Assembly: GCF_000739655.1 (NCBI RefSeq)
Contig: NZ_BATR01000040.1
Span: 1-64,000, forward strand
Direction of reading: 5' to 3'
Length of the DNA: 64,000 nt
From: Verrucomicrobium sp. BvORR106
GTDB taxonomy: Bacteria; Verrucomicrobiota; Verrucomicrobiia; Verrucomicrobiales; Verrucomicrobiaceae
The notes under the pieces are model-generated. The model searched no databases. It was not told the DNA's origin and was given only the letters and a program-made list of their open reading frames with translations. Every line of letters starts with the position of its first letter. Within the stretch, counting starts at the first letter, position 1. Below, piece by piece: positions 9,119-18,098 of this stretch. The position numbers were made by a program, and so were the translations under genes.

Positions 9119-9759
9119 AGAGCGACACTAGACTGGCCGGCTGCGCCGGAGACACAAGACTTCCAGACTCCAGACATCAGACTTGAGGTCAAGGGCAAAA
9201 CCCGCTGCGTGTGAGACACAAGACGCAAGACCTGAGTCTACGCGTGGGAGACTGCTTCCGCGAAGAGGTCAGGTTCAAAGGAGGCGGGGGTTCCTAGCCC
9301 CGCGTGGGAGCGGAGGATGGGCGCGTTCGCATTCATACCTGCCAAGTTACCGCCTTGGACTCAGTGCGCATGTTCCTCTGGCGTACTGAACGGCTGAGGA
9401 CAGCCGAACTACATTTGAGCGGCCGAGTGCGGGCGTAGTCCGACGGTCCCCGTCGGCTTTGGGAGCGGAAGCTGCAGCGTGTTCGGTTTGGCGGTTGAGC
9501 ATGAAGAGGTCTGCCACCTCAGGGGCCGCACGTCCGACCGGGACAGGAATGTCCCTTGCTCCATTTACTGACAACGAGGCGAAGCAATGTAGTGCAGAGC
9601 TTTAGCTCGTCAGTCGCACCACGCCAACGCTCCCATACCGAGCAAAAGCTCCATACTACTTTCAGCTGCCGCATCCTCAGGTCTTGCGTCTTGTGTCTCC
9701 CTCGCAGCGGGCAGAATTCACATTTGTACCGTTGCGTTCTCCAAGCGGCGACCTCTAGC
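9119..9759. repeat. Gene-free region with repeat families F, C and D
   Basis: Family F words (GACACAAGAC...) occur at about 9151-9240. A half-length relative of the 240-bp MITE-like element ends in an inverted family C terminus at 9531-9573. Family D (AGAGCTTTAGCTCGTCAGTCG, then CCGAGC..AAGCTC) covers about 9589-9671. No gene is supported. An upstream in-frame extension of the next gene (from 9556) is composed of these repeats. Confidence 0.65.
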
Positions 9760-11298
9760 ATGCGCTCCATGCAAGGTGAAGAACGTCCTGATCAACTGGT
9801 GGATGGCGAAGGCAACCTGTTGGAGGGAGGCTATGGCTGGCGTCAGAAGATCGGGTTGTTGCTGGGGTTGGCGCTGTTGCTGACCACCTTTCTGAGCCCG
9901 CCGTTGCTGGGTCTTTCTCCCAGTGCCACCAAGGTCGCCTTGCTGGCGGTGACCATGGCCGTCTTCTGGGTCACCGAGGCGCTGCCGATTCCGGCCACCG
10001 CGTTGTTTCCGCTCGTCTTGCTGCCCCTGTTGGGCATTGCTCCCATGAAAGAGGCCGCAGCAGCTTATGCGGACCCGATCATCTATCTGTTCATGGGGGG
10101 CTTCATGCTCGCCATCGCCATGGAGCGCTGGAATCTCCACCGCCGCATCGCCCTGAACATCATCCATGCCGTGGGCACAAGACCGCGGGCGCTGGTCATG
10201 GGCTTCCTGCTGGCGGGCACGTTCATCAGCATGTGGACGAGCAATTCCGCGACCGCGATGATGCTGCTACCCATCGGCATCAGCGTGCACGGTCTGCTCC
10301 GGGCCAGCCAGGGGGCCAAGGGCGGCACGGTGGAGATGGGGGCCGCACTGGTGCTGGCGATTGCGTACGGGGCCAACATCGGCGGCATGGGCACGCTCAT
10401 CGGTACGCCGCCCAATGCCATCCTGAAGGCCTTCCTGGCCAAGACCTACGGCGTGGAGGTGGGGTTCGGGCAATGGATGCTCATCGGGGTGCCGCTCATC
10501 CTGCTGGCCCTGCCGCCCGTGTACTTCATCCTCACGCGCCTCAGCTTCAAGGTGGGGAACGAGGAAGTGCCGGGAGTGAAGGACGAGCTCACCACGCAAC
10601 GGCAGAAGCTGGGTCGCATCACCGGGCCCGAGTGGGCGGTGATCGGGGCCTTCTCCCTGGCTATTGTGCTCTGGGTATCGCGGGAGGCTTGGAAGGCAGA
10701 GGTGCCCAAGGCGCCCGGGGCCAGCTGGCCGCTGGGGGCGCTCCTCACGGATGAGGTCATCGCCATGGGCTGCGCTTCGCTGCTGTTCTTCATTCCAGTG
10801 GATGTGAAAAAGGGCGTCTTCGTCCTCGACTGGCAGAGCCTGAAAAAGCTGCCCTGGGATGTGCTGGTGCTCTTTGGCGGCGGACTTAGTCTGGCTGCGT
10901 CGTTTGAGAAAACCCAGCTTGTGAAAGCCATGGCGAGTGGTCTCTCGGTGATGGCCTCCTGGCCCGCGCTCGCCATCGTGTTCCTGGTTGTGGCTGTCAT
11001 GATCGGGGCCACCGCCCTGACCAGTAACACGGCCACCACCACCGCCTTTCTTCCGGTGATCGGAGCCCTGGCGGTGGGGATAGACCAGCCAGCCGTTTTG
11101 CTCTGCGTTCCCGTGGCCATTGCCGCCAGTGCGGATTTCGCGCTGCCGGTGGGAACACCGCCCAATGCGATTGCCTTTGGTTCCGGCTTGGTGAGCCTGC
11201 CGCGCATGGTGAAGGCGGGCCTCGTGGTGGATCTGCTCTTTGCCCTGCTCATTCCGCTGGTGATGTGGACCTTTGGGCGCTGGGCCTTCGGCTTGTGA
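9760..11298 (+). CDS. SLC13/DASS-family sodium-anion symporter
   Basis: A 512-residue inner-membrane transporter of the divalent anion:sodium symporter family, importing dicarboxylates or sulfate with Na+. It shows two inverted halves, each with the substrate-site pattern: TSNSATAMMLLP (about 160) with LIGTPPNA (about 215), and TSNTATTTAFLP (about 421) with PVGTPPNA (about 465). The first signature is Ser-Asn-Ser rather than the more usual Ser-Asn-Thr. The start at 9760 (MRSMQGEE) was chosen because the frame upstream is made of intergenic repeats; an ATG at 9769 is also possible. The hydrophilic N-terminal 27 residues precede the first membrane helix. The next gene downstream is another C4-dicarboxylate carrier, which supports an organic acid role. 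Confidence 0.88.
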   Translation: MRSMQGEERPDQLVDGEGNLLEGGYGWRQKIGLLLGLALLLTTFLSPPLLGLSPSATKVALLAVTMAVFWVTEALPIPATALFPLVLLPLLGIAPMKEAAAAYADPIIYLFMGGFMLAIAMERWNLHRRIALNIIHAVGTRPRALVMGFLLAGTFISMWTSNSATAMMLLPIGISVHGLLRASQGAKGGTVEMGAALVLAIAYGANIGGMGTLIGTPPNAILKAFLAKTYGVEVGFGQWMLIGVPLILLALPPVYFILTRLSFKVGNEEVPGVKDELTTQRQKLGRITGPEWAVIGAFSLAIVLWVSREAWKAEVPKAPGASWPLGALLTDEVIAMGCASLLFFIPVDVKKGVFVLDWQSLKKLPWDVLVLFGGGLSLAASFEKTQLVKAMASGLSVMASWPALAIVFLVVAVMIGATALTSNTATTTAFLPVIGALAVGIDQPAVLLCVPVAIAASADFALPVGTPPNAIAFGSGLVSLPRMVKAGLVVDLLFALLIPLVMWTFGRWAFGL

Positions 11299-11667
11299 AG
11301 AGTGAAGGGTAGGTTGGACGGGGCGGTTGGTGTTAGTGCATTGAACCCTGGCGGCGGCGGGCGGGCCTGCACATCCGATCCGGCGTCCCTCCGGGACGGA
11401 AGGTGATGCCGGGTGGGGGATCCGGTGGTTGTCACCACCGGCTAATTTCCGGCGTCCCTCCGGGACGAGGAGACAGACGCGGTGGGGGTGAGGCGACCGT
11501 CAGTCAGACAACATCCCCTGAAACCTTCGGCCGGGGACGGCGTTGGAGTCAGCCGTCGATTTTTCTTAATGGAAAAATGGTTCGCCTCACCTATCTGATG
11601 CGGCCCCGGCTCCTCTCCCGGCCGAATCTCCGTTTCCTCACCCTCCCTGCTCTCACCACTGCCGACC
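11299..11667. repeat. Spacer with short palindromic repeats (GGCGTCCCTCCGGGACG)
   Basis: The palindromic word CCGGCGTCCCTCCGGGACG occurs twice (about 11381-11399 and 11449-11467), separated by a stretch related to family G (CACCGGCTAATTTCC). No gene is seen. The promoter of dctA should lie in the last 100 bases, but no clear boxes were identified. Confidence 0.5.
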
Positions 11668-13053
11668 ATGACCAGCTCTGCCGCCACCGCCCCGACACCG
11701 GGGGCCAGGAAACCATTCTACAAGATCCTCTACGTCCAGGTCATCATCGCCATCGTCATCGGGGTGCTGCTGGGCTACTTCTTCCCCGCCACAGGCGCGG
11801 CCATGAAGCCGCTGGGGGATGGGTTCATCCGGCTCATCAAGATGCTGATCGCCCCCATCATCTTCTGCACCGTGGTGGTGGGAATCGCCGGGATGGAGGA
11901 CATGAAGAAGGTGGGTAAGACCGGTGGTCTGGCCCTGCTGTACTTCGAGGTGGTGAGCACTCTCGCGTTGATCGTGGGCCTCCTCATGATCAACATCATC
12001 CAGCCGGGCAAGGGGATGAACATCGATCCTGCCACGCTGGACACGGCCTCGGTGGCCCAGTACTCCGGGCCGGGGAAAATGCAGTCCACCACGGACTTCC
12101 TCCTCAACATCATTCCCACCAGCGCGGTGGACGCCTTTGCAAAAGGGGAGATCCTCCAGGTGCTCTTGTTCGCCGTCCTGTTCGGTTTTGCCCTGCACCG
12201 TTTCGGAGGGCGCGGCACGCTGGTGTTTGATGTCATCGAGAAGACTTCACACGTGCTCTTCGGCATTGTGGGCATTGTCATGAAGGTCGCGCCCATCGGT
12301 GCCTTTGGCGCCATGGCCTTCACCATCGGCAAGTACGGCGTGGACTCGCTTTTCTCCCTGGGCAAGCTCATGGGCACCTTCTACGCCACCTGCCTGCTCT
12401 TTATCTTCCTGGTGCTGGGGCTCATCACCAGGTTGCACGGGTTCAGCGTCTGGAAGTTCATCAAGTACATCAAGGAAGAGCTCCTCATTGTGCTGGGCAC
12501 CTCCTCCTCGGAGTCCGTGCTGCCCCGCATCATGGCCAAGCTGGAGAACTTGGGCGTGCAGAAGTCCACGGTGGGTCTCGTGGTGCCCACGGGGTACTCG
12601 TTCAACCTGGATGGCACTTCCATTTACCTGACCATGGCCGCGGTGTTCATCGCCCAGGCCACGAACACCCCGCTGGATCTCCAGCACCAGATCACCCTGT
12701 TGCTGGTGCTGCTCCTGACCTCGAAAGGGGCTGCCGGGGTGACCGGCAGCGGCTTCATCGTCCTCGCGGCCACGCTCTCCGCGGTCGGCCATGTGCCGGT
12801 GGCCGGGCTGGCCCTCATCTTGGGCATCGACCGCTTCATGTCTGAGGCCCGGGCCCTGACCAACCTTGTGGGCAACGGTGTGGCTGCCATCGTGGTGGGC
12901 AAATGGTGCGGGGAGGTGGACGAAGCCACCCTGCGCCGCCGTCTGAACAACGAAACCGAGGTCGAGGCCAGCACCCCTGAGGTGGTTCTGGACCGGAAAG
13001 AGGCCCACATGGCCGTGGATGATGCCGTGCCGCCGTCTGCCCCGCAACCGTAA
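11668..13053 (+). CDS. dctA: C4-dicarboxylate/H+ (Na+) symporter DctA
   Basis: A 461-residue inner-membrane carrier of the dicarboxylate/amino acid:cation symporter (SLC1) family, importing succinate, fumarate or malate. The serine-rich re-entrant motif reads [11 protein letters not shown] (about 278-288), the form typical of DctA rather than glutamate carriers. The second half shows [30 protein letters not shown] and the [16 protein letters not shown] helix. Length and N-terminus (a short hydrophilic lead, then [10 protein letters not shown]) match the family. About 370 bases separate it from the SLC13 gene, so it probably has its own promoter. No DctB/DctD sensor system is nearby. Confidence 0.93.
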   Translation: MTSSAATAPTPGARKPFYKILYVQVIIAIVIGVLLGYFFPATGAAMKPLGDGFIRLIKMLIAPIIFCTVVVGIAGMEDMKKVGKTGGLALLYFEVVSTLALIVGLLMINIIQPGKGMNIDPATLDTASVAQYSGPGKMQSTTDFLLNIIPTSAVDAFAKGEILQVLLFAVLFGFALHRFGGRGTLVFDVIEKTSHVLFGIVGIVMKVAPIGAFGAMAFTIGKYGVDSLFSLGKLMGTFYATCLLFIFLVLGLITRLHGFSVWKFIKYIKEELLIVLGTSSSESVLPRIMAKLENLGVQKSTVGLVVPTGYSFNLDGTSIYLTMAAVFIAQATNTPLDLQHQITLLLVLLLTSKGAAGVTGSGFIVLAATLSAVGHVPVAGLALILGIDRFMSEARALTNLVGNGVAAIVVGKWCGEVDEATLRRRLNNETEVEASTPEVVLDRKEAHMAVDDAVPPSAPQP

Positions 13054-13076
13054 GCTGAGGTGGGAGGCGACGCGAT

Positions 13077-13190
13077 TCAGCGGACGTCCGAAAAATGGCG
13101 TCCGCTCCTTCTTCCGGCATCCGATCAATGAACACAATGCCCGATTGTGGCTCCAACTCCGGCGTAACACCCCGCCCAGACCGGGCGGGG
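13077..13190 (+). terminator. Two hairpins after dctA
   Basis: AGCGGACG pairs with CGTCCGCT at 13078-13107 and is followed by CCTTCTT, a weak U-tract. A GC-rich hairpin (CCCCGCCC / GGGCGGGG) follows at about 13169-13189. Together they probably end dctA transcription before rseP. Confidence 0.5.
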
Positions 13191-13289
13191 GCCTGCCGTT
13201 CTGCCCTTTGACAACCCTCCGCTCCCCCTGAACTCCTGCTTTGCACGCCCCCAGCGCGGGTGCTAGACTCCCTTTCCCCTCATCCTTCT

Positions 13290-14798
13290 ATGGAATCAGT
13301 CCTCAACGCCCTCCATTACGCCGGCATCATCTTCCTCGTCATCATGGTATTCAACCTGATGATCCTCGTACACGAGTGGGGCCATTTCCTGGCAGCACGG
13401 TGGCGGGGGCTGAAGGTGGACAAGTTCCAGATCTGGTTCGGAGCCCCCATCTGGAAGAAGACCTACAACGGTGTGCAGTACGGCCTCGGTTGGATTCCCG
13501 CCGGTGGTTTCGTGGCCCTGCCCCAGATGGCACCTATGGAGGCGATCGAAGGCGGCAGCGGTGAGCGCGAGCAGCTCCCGCCCATCAGCCCTCTCGACAA
13601 GATCATCGTCGCATTCGCGGGCCCGCTCTTCAGCTTCATGCTGGCCTGCTTGTTCGCCGCCATCGTGTTCAAGGTGGGCAAGCCCGAGCAGGAAGGCATG
13701 GTCACCACCACGATCGGGTGGGTGGCCCCGGACAGCAACGCCGACAAAGGCGGCCTGAAGGCGGGCGACAAGATCCTGGAAATCGACGGCCGTCCGGTGA
13801 GGACCTTCGGCGGTCTCGTGGACAGCGTCCGCTGGAACGTGGTTTCCAGTGAGAACAATCCCATCCCCTTCCTGGTGGAGCGTCCTGGCCAGCCCAAGGC
13901 GCTGCTCATCCCGGTGACGGCGGAGGTCGTGGAAAAGGAGAAGGGCTCCATCTTCTCCTTCCTCTTCAAGCGCAAGCAGCTCCGTGAGGTGGGCATCGCC
14001 GGGAAGCAGACTCCCATGGTAGCCGGCACCCAGGAAAACAGCCCGGCTGCTGAAGCAGGCATCCAGGCCACAGACCTCATCACCTCCGTGGACGGGCAGG
14101 AACTCCTCAGCCTCTATCAGCTGGGTGACTACATTGAGAAGAACCCCAGCAAGAAACTGGAGCTGGGCATTGTGCGGGACAAAGGGAAGCCGACTGAGAA
14201 GTCGCTGACCGTGCACGTCACTCCCCGCCTGCCGGACGTCCGCCCGGATGATGACAAGGGCCGTCAGCTCATCGGCGTGATTTGGGATCAGAATGGTCTG
14301 CGCCAGATCTCCCATCCGCGTCCCTGGACGCAGATCCAGGATGCGATCAAGACGATGGGGGCCACCATTTCCGCCATCATCTCCCGCAAGTCCGAGATCA
14401 ATATGGGCCACCTGAGCGGCCCCATCGGCATCGGCCGCGCTTACTACACCCTGCTGGATGATCCCTACGGGCTTCAGCGCATTCTGTGGTTCAGCGTGGT
14501 GCTGAATGTGAACCTGGCCATCATGAACATGCTGCCGTTCCCGGTGCTGGATGGGGGTCACATCACGATGGCGCTGTTGGAGTGGATCCGCCGCCGCCCG
14601 ATCAACATCCGCATCCTGGAGGTCGTCCAGATGGTCTGTGTGTTCCTTCTGCTGGGCTTCATGGTCTTCGTGAGCATGAAAGACGCCGGTGACATGGTCG
14701 GCGGGGGAGGCAAAGGAAGCAAACGGGAGCCCAAGCAGGAATACCGCTTCCTCCCAGCCAACCAGCGCCAGACCGCCGCTCCGGCACCCGGCCAGTAA
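13290..14798 (+). CDS. rseP: RIP metalloprotease RseP (site-2 protease)
   Basis: A 502-residue inner-membrane zinc protease that cleaves membrane-bound anti-sigma factors and leftover signal peptides inside the membrane. The first helix carries HEWGH (28-32) and the C-terminal half the LDG motif in FPVLDGGHI (about 418-424), which supplies the third zinc ligand. Two PDZ domains lie between (about 140-230, with GWVAPDSNADKGGLKAGDKI; and about 250-310, with PAAEAGIQATDLI). The ATG at 13290 gives the usual start just before the first helix. It is followed 51 bases later by ispG. rseP commonly lies near isoprenoid genes (dxr in many bacteria); dxr itself is not present here. Confidence 0.94.
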   Translation: MESVLNALHYAGIIFLVIMVFNLMILVHEWGHFLAARWRGLKVDKFQIWFGAPIWKKTYNGVQYGLGWIPAGGFVALPQMAPMEAIEGGSGEREQLPPISPLDKIIVAFAGPLFSFMLACLFAAIVFKVGKPEQEGMVTTTIGWVAPDSNADKGGLKAGDKILEIDGRPVRTFGGLVDSVRWNVVSSENNPIPFLVERPGQPKALLIPVTAEVVEKEKGSIFSFLFKRKQLREVGIAGKQTPMVAGTQENSPAAEAGIQATDLITSVDGQELLSLYQLGDYIEKNPSKKLELGIVRDKGKPTEKSLTVHVTPRLPDVRPDDDKGRQLIGVIWDQNGLRQISHPRPWTQIQDAIKTMGATISAIISRKSEINMGHLSGPIGIGRAYYTLLDDPYGLQRILWFSVVLNVNLAIMNMLPFPVLDGGHITMALLEWIRRRPINIRILEVVQMVCVFLLLGFMVFVSMKDAGDMVGGGGKGSKREPKQEYRFLPANQRQTAAPAPGQ

Positions 14799-14849
14799 GC
14801 CATCTGCTTCTCCCTTCTCTCTCTCTCTTCCCTTTTCCCTCTCCCTGTA

Positions 14850-16640
14850 ATGCACCCGCTTCAGTACTGCCCCGATCTCTACCACTACCAGCGCCGTGAG
14901 ACCCGGGAAGTCCGGGTGGGCAAGGTGGGCATCGGTGGCGGCAACCCCATCCGGGTGCAGTCCATGCTGACCTCGGACACGCGTGATACGGAGGCCTGTA
15001 TCCAGCAGACGCTGGACCTGGTGGCGGTGGGGTGTGAGATCGTCCGTATCACCGCCCAGACGCGGCCCATTGCGGAGAATCTCCAGAACATCAAAGCAGG
15101 TCTCCTGGCCGCCGGCTGCGATGTGCCGCTGGTCGCGGACATCCACTTCAAGCCCGACGCCGCCATGGAAGCGGCCAAGTGGGTGGAGAAGGTGCGTGTG
15201 AATCCCGGCAACTTCGTGGACAAGAAGAAGTTCGCGATCCGCGAGTACACGGATGACCAGTACGCGGAGGAACTGGGGCGCATCGAAGAGGAGTTCATCC
15301 CGCTCGTAGAGCTCTGCAAGTCCAAGGACCGCGCCATGCGCATCGGGACCAATCACGGCTCCCTGAGCGACCGCATCATGAACCGCTACGGCGATACGCC
15401 GCTGGGCATGGTGGAGAGCGCCCTGGAGTTCGCCCGCGTGGCTCGCCAGCAGGACTATCACAACTTCGTCTTCTCCATGAAGGCGAGCAATCCCAAGGTC
15501 ATGATCGAGGCCTACCGCCTCCTCGTGGCCCGGCTCAATGACCTCGGTGGGGACTGGAACTACCCCATCCACCTCGGCGTGACGGAGGCTGGCGACGGTG
15601 AGGATGGGCGCATCAAGAGCGCCATCGGCATCGGCTCCCTCCTGGCAGACGGCATTGGCGATACCGTGCGCGTGAGCCTCACGGAGGACGCCGTCTATGA
15701 GATCCCGGTGGCCCAGACTCTGGTGCAGCCCTACAACGAGGGGCTCCCGGCCCAGTTTGAGGGCGTGAGCAATCCTTCGCCCGTCAGCTATGATCCCTTT
15801 GAGTTCGAGCGCCGTCAGTCCTCGGTGTTGAAGGTGAACGGCGTGAGCGTGGGTGGCCACGAGACCATGGCCGTCTTCACCAGCCGGCGGAAGTGGGACG
15901 CCGTCGCCCATAAGATCGACAAGCTCGGCGACTACAAGCCCGAGGTGGTGGTGGAGGACAGCGAGGTGGTCGCCCTGGACCCCCGCGACGATGCCGCCAT
16001 CACCTATGTCAACAGCTCCACCAGCCCCTGTCTGGTGACGGTGAAGGACGGGATCAATCTCCCGGTCATCGCTGCCTTCCGCCTGCTTTCTTCACGATTG
16101 GAGTCGCGCCACCCGATCCTGCTCAAGGACACCTTCACGCCCGCCACAGAGCCCAAGGTGGACTTCGTGCCCACGCTGCTGGCGGCGGCCACGAACATCG
16201 GCTCCCTGCTGTGCGATGGCATTGGCGATGCCATTCTGGTGCAGGGCGAGGAGGCCCCCGGCCAGTCCTTCCGCATCTCCTACAACATCCTCCAGGCCGC
16301 GGGCACCCGCATTTTCAAGACGGACTATGTGGCCTGCCCGAGCTGCGGCCGCACCCTCTTCAACCTCCAGACCACCACGCAGAAGATCCGCGCGGCCACG
16401 GGCCACCTCAAAGGGGTCCGCATCGCCGTCATGGGCTGCATCGTGAACGGTCCCGGTGAGATGGCCGATGCTGACTTCGGCTACGTGGGCGGAGCGCCAG
16501 ACAAGATCAACCTCTACGTCGGCAAGACCGCCGTGAAGTTCAACATCCCCGAAGGCGAGGCCGTGGAGCGCCTGATCGATCTGATCAAGGAGCACAACCG
16601 CTGGGTGGATGCCCCAACCGCCCCGGTGGAAGCGGCCTGA
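14850..16640 (+). CDS. ispG: 4-hydroxy-3-methylbut-2-enyl diphosphate synthase IspG, long form
   Basis: This is the penultimate enzyme of the MEP isoprenoid pathway, reductively opening MEcPP to HMBPP with a [4Fe-4S] cluster. The N-terminal TIM barrel is clear (GGGNPIRVQSM, CEIVRITAQT, VADIHFKPDAAM, VRVNPGN). The cluster cysteines are in ACPSCGRTLF (about 495-504) and GCIVNGPGE (about 528-536). At 596 residues it is the long form with an extra domain of over 200 residues (about 270-480) between barrel and cluster domain, as known for plants, Chlamydiae and Bacteroidetes; E. coli IspG has about 370. The start at 14850 precedes the conserved barrel by 30 residues. It is probably co-transcribed with rseP. 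Confidence 0.97.
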   Translation: MHPLQYCPDLYHYQRRETREVRVGKVGIGGGNPIRVQSMLTSDTRDTEACIQQTLDLVAVGCEIVRITAQTRPIAENLQNIKAGLLAAGCDVPLVADIHFKPDAAMEAAKWVEKVRVNPGNFVDKKKFAIREYTDDQYAEELGRIEEEFIPLVELCKSKDRAMRIGTNHGSLSDRIMNRYGDTPLGMVESALEFARVARQQDYHNFVFSMKASNPKVMIEAYRLLVARLNDLGGDWNYPIHLGVTEAGDGEDGRIKSAIGIGSLLADGIGDTVRVSLTEDAVYEIPVAQTLVQPYNEGLPAQFEGVSNPSPVSYDPFEFERRQSSVLKVNGVSVGGHETMAVFTSRRKWDAVAHKIDKLGDYKPEVVVEDSEVVALDPRDDAAITYVNSSTSPCLVTVKDGINLPVIAAFRLLSSRLESRHPILLKDTFTPATEPKVDFVPTLLAAATNIGSLLCDGIGDAILVQGEEAPGQSFRISYNILQAAGTRIFKTDYVACPSCGRTLFNLQTTTQKIRAATGHLKGVRIAVMGCIVNGPGEMADADFGYVGGAPDKINLYVGKTAVKFNIPEGEAVERLIDLIKEHNRWVDAPTAPVEAA

Positions 16641-16729
16641 TTTCCCTGAGATTGAGTTGAGTTGACCAAGCTTTGCCGTCTGAACCCAACTTCCCAGTGG
16701 AGTTGGGCCAGACCGCCCCGACATCCGGC

Positions 16730-17323
16730 ATGACCCCTGTTTTTGTCCCCGAAGACTACTTCCAGCATCACGATCCCCACGCGCTCTTTCCGGAAACGGG
16801 AGACCGCCCCCTTGAACTGGATCTTGGTTGTGGAGACGGCACCTTCCTCATCGAAATGGCCACCGCCCACCCGGATCGGAACTTTCTGGGCGTGGAGCGC
16901 CTGATTGGCCGGGTGGAGAAGACCGCCCGCCGGATCGAGCAGCGGGGGCTGAAGAACGCCCGCGTCCTCCGCCTGGAGACCACCTACACCCTCGGCTGGC
17001 TGCTCGCCGCAGGCAGTGTCAGCCGTCTGCACCTGCTCTGTCCGGACCCCTGGCCCAAGAAGAAACACCACGGCCGCCGCCTGCCCAACAGCGTCGCCTT
17101 CCTGGAGTCCCTGGAGCGCGTGCTTGTCCCGGGCGGGGAGTTTCTGCTGAAGTCAGACGACCTCCCGTACTACGAAAACGCCCTGGAATCCTTGGCCCAG
17201 CGTCCCGCCATGACCCGCCTGGAGTGGCCAGACGGAGCCTTCTACTACCCCACGACCGACTTCGAGAAACAGTGGGTGGCCCTGGGGAAACAGATCTATC
17301 GGGCGAGATGGCAGAGAGAGTAG
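16730..17323 (+). CDS. trmB: tRNA (guanine-N7-)-methyltransferase TrmB
   Basis: A SAM-dependent enzyme that methylates G46 in the variable loop of tRNAs. Visible motifs are the SAM-binding ELDLGCGDGTFL (about 30), NFLGVER (after strand 2), and the diagnostic CPDPWPKKKHHGRR (about 103-116) with PNSVAFLE. A C-terminal TDFEKQW matches the family T.fE.r pattern. From the ATG at 16730 the protein is 197 residues; an in-frame TTG at 16673 would give 216. Neither start has a convincing ribosome binding site, and I prefer the ATG. The gene follows ispG by about 90 bases on the same strand. Confidence 0.93.
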   Translation: MTPVFVPEDYFQHHDPHALFPETGDRPLELDLGCGDGTFLIEMATAHPDRNFLGVERLIGRVEKTARRIEQRGLKNARVLRLETTYTLGWLLAAGSVSRLHLLCPDPWPKKKHHGRRLPNSVAFLESLERVLVPGGEFLLKSDDLPYYENALESLAQRPAMTRLEWPDGAFYYPTTDFEKQWVALGKQIYRARWQRE

Positions 17324-17331
17324 GGATCAAA

Positions 17332-17424
17332 AAATTAGGAATGCTGAATTAGGAATTATGAATGGAGTTCCCTCGGGCGTCCGACAGCTCATTTCTAATT
17401 CATCATTCCTAATTCCTAATTTTT
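17332..17424. repeat. Family H inverted repeat (copy 2), possible terminator
   Basis: It begins AAAAAATTAGGAATGC and ends CCTAATTCCTAATTTTTG, so the two arms can pair; it lies directly after trmB. It reads as the approximate reverse complement of the copy at 7207-7312, including the central CCCTCGGG/CTCTCGGG and the adjacent CTCTGTGCCTCTGTGGTTGAAC words. Confidence 0.65.
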
Positions 17425-17582
17425 GTTTTCCTCTGTGTTCTCTGTGCCTCTGTGGTTGAACTTCAACGTTCTCCCACCCCTGACTCCCAAAGTTGCCCGA
17501 AAGAAGCGGGTTATCTCTACCTTGGCCCAATCCATGCTTGGCATATCGCAACTGACGCTCCCACGTCTGCGCAAGCCCGTCA

Positions 17583-17605
17583 AAGGTGCATGCGTAATTC
17601 ACTTT
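17583..17605 (+). promoter_or_regulatory. Candidate NsrR operator
   Basis: Two 11-base half sites face each other across one base: AAGGTGCATGC (17583-17593), then G, then TAATTCACTTT (17595-17605, reverse complement AAAGTGAATTA). This matches the inverted 11-1-11 layout and the AA..TG.AT core known for NsrR in enterobacteria (consensus half AANATGCATTT). It ends 10 bases before the nsrR start, suggesting autorepression. The match is imperfect in the second half site. Confidence 0.5.
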
Positions 17606-17615
17606 ATGCCTCAAC

Positions 17616-18098
17616 ATGGAACTCAGCCGTTTCAGCGATTACTCCCTGCGCGTACTCATGTACGCGGCTGCGCGCGAGCATGAAAAGGTAACCCTAAGTG
17701 AACTGACCCAGGCTTATCGAGTCTCCCACCACCATCTCGTCAAGATTGTCCACTTCCTCGGGAAGCAGGGCTACCTCAGCAACCGCCGCGGCCGCAGTGG
17801 GGGCATTCGTCTGGGCAAGGCCCCTCGCGACATCAAGGTCGGGGATGTGATCCGCCACACCGAGACTCATTTCAACCTCGTCGAATGCTTCGACCCCGTC
17901 AACGATCTCTGCAAGCTCTCCCCCACCTGCCGTCTGCGCGGGGTGTTCCGGGAGGCGCGGGATGCGTTTCTGGATGTGCTGGACCATTACACCCTGGAGG
18001 ATTTGGTGATGGACGGGAAGCCGCTTCTGCGTCTGCTCAGCCCCAGCCCGGGTCACGGCTACGTCGCGGGCGCGACGCTGAACGGCACGCACCCCTGA
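17616..18098 (+). CDS. nsrR: Rrf2-family regulator, NsrR type
   Basis: A 160-residue winged-helix repressor of the Rrf2 family. The N-terminal MELSRFSDYSLRVLMYAA and recognition helix region (VSHHHLVKIVHFLGKQGYL) are characteristic of NsrR. It has the three iron-sulfur cysteines in the NsrR arrangement: C91, C99 and C105 (FDPVNDLCKLSPTC). NsrR uses its cluster to sense nitric oxide and derepresses NO detoxification genes. A candidate operator lies just upstream. The stop codon overlaps the start region of the following haem protein gene, indicating translational coupling. No hmp, norB or ytfE gene is seen nearby. Confidence 0.88.
   Translation: MELSRFSDYSLRVLMYAAAREHEKVTLSELTQAYRVSHHHLVKIVHFLGKQGYLSNRRGRSGGIRLGKAPRDIKVGDVIRHTETHFNLVECFDPVNDLCKLSPTCRLRGVFREARDAFLDVLDHYTLEDLVMDGKPLLRLLSPSPGHGYVAGATLNGTHP

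Noticed and set aside
9556-9759. N-terminal extension of the SLC13 transporter
   Set aside because: The 68 extra residues are translated from family C, D and F repeats, which also occur outside genes.
13296-15911. An 871-residue minus-strand open frame across rseP and ispG
   Set aside because: It overlaps two certain genes on the other strand and is rich in His/Asp/Glu/Leu in shadow pattern, with no domain.
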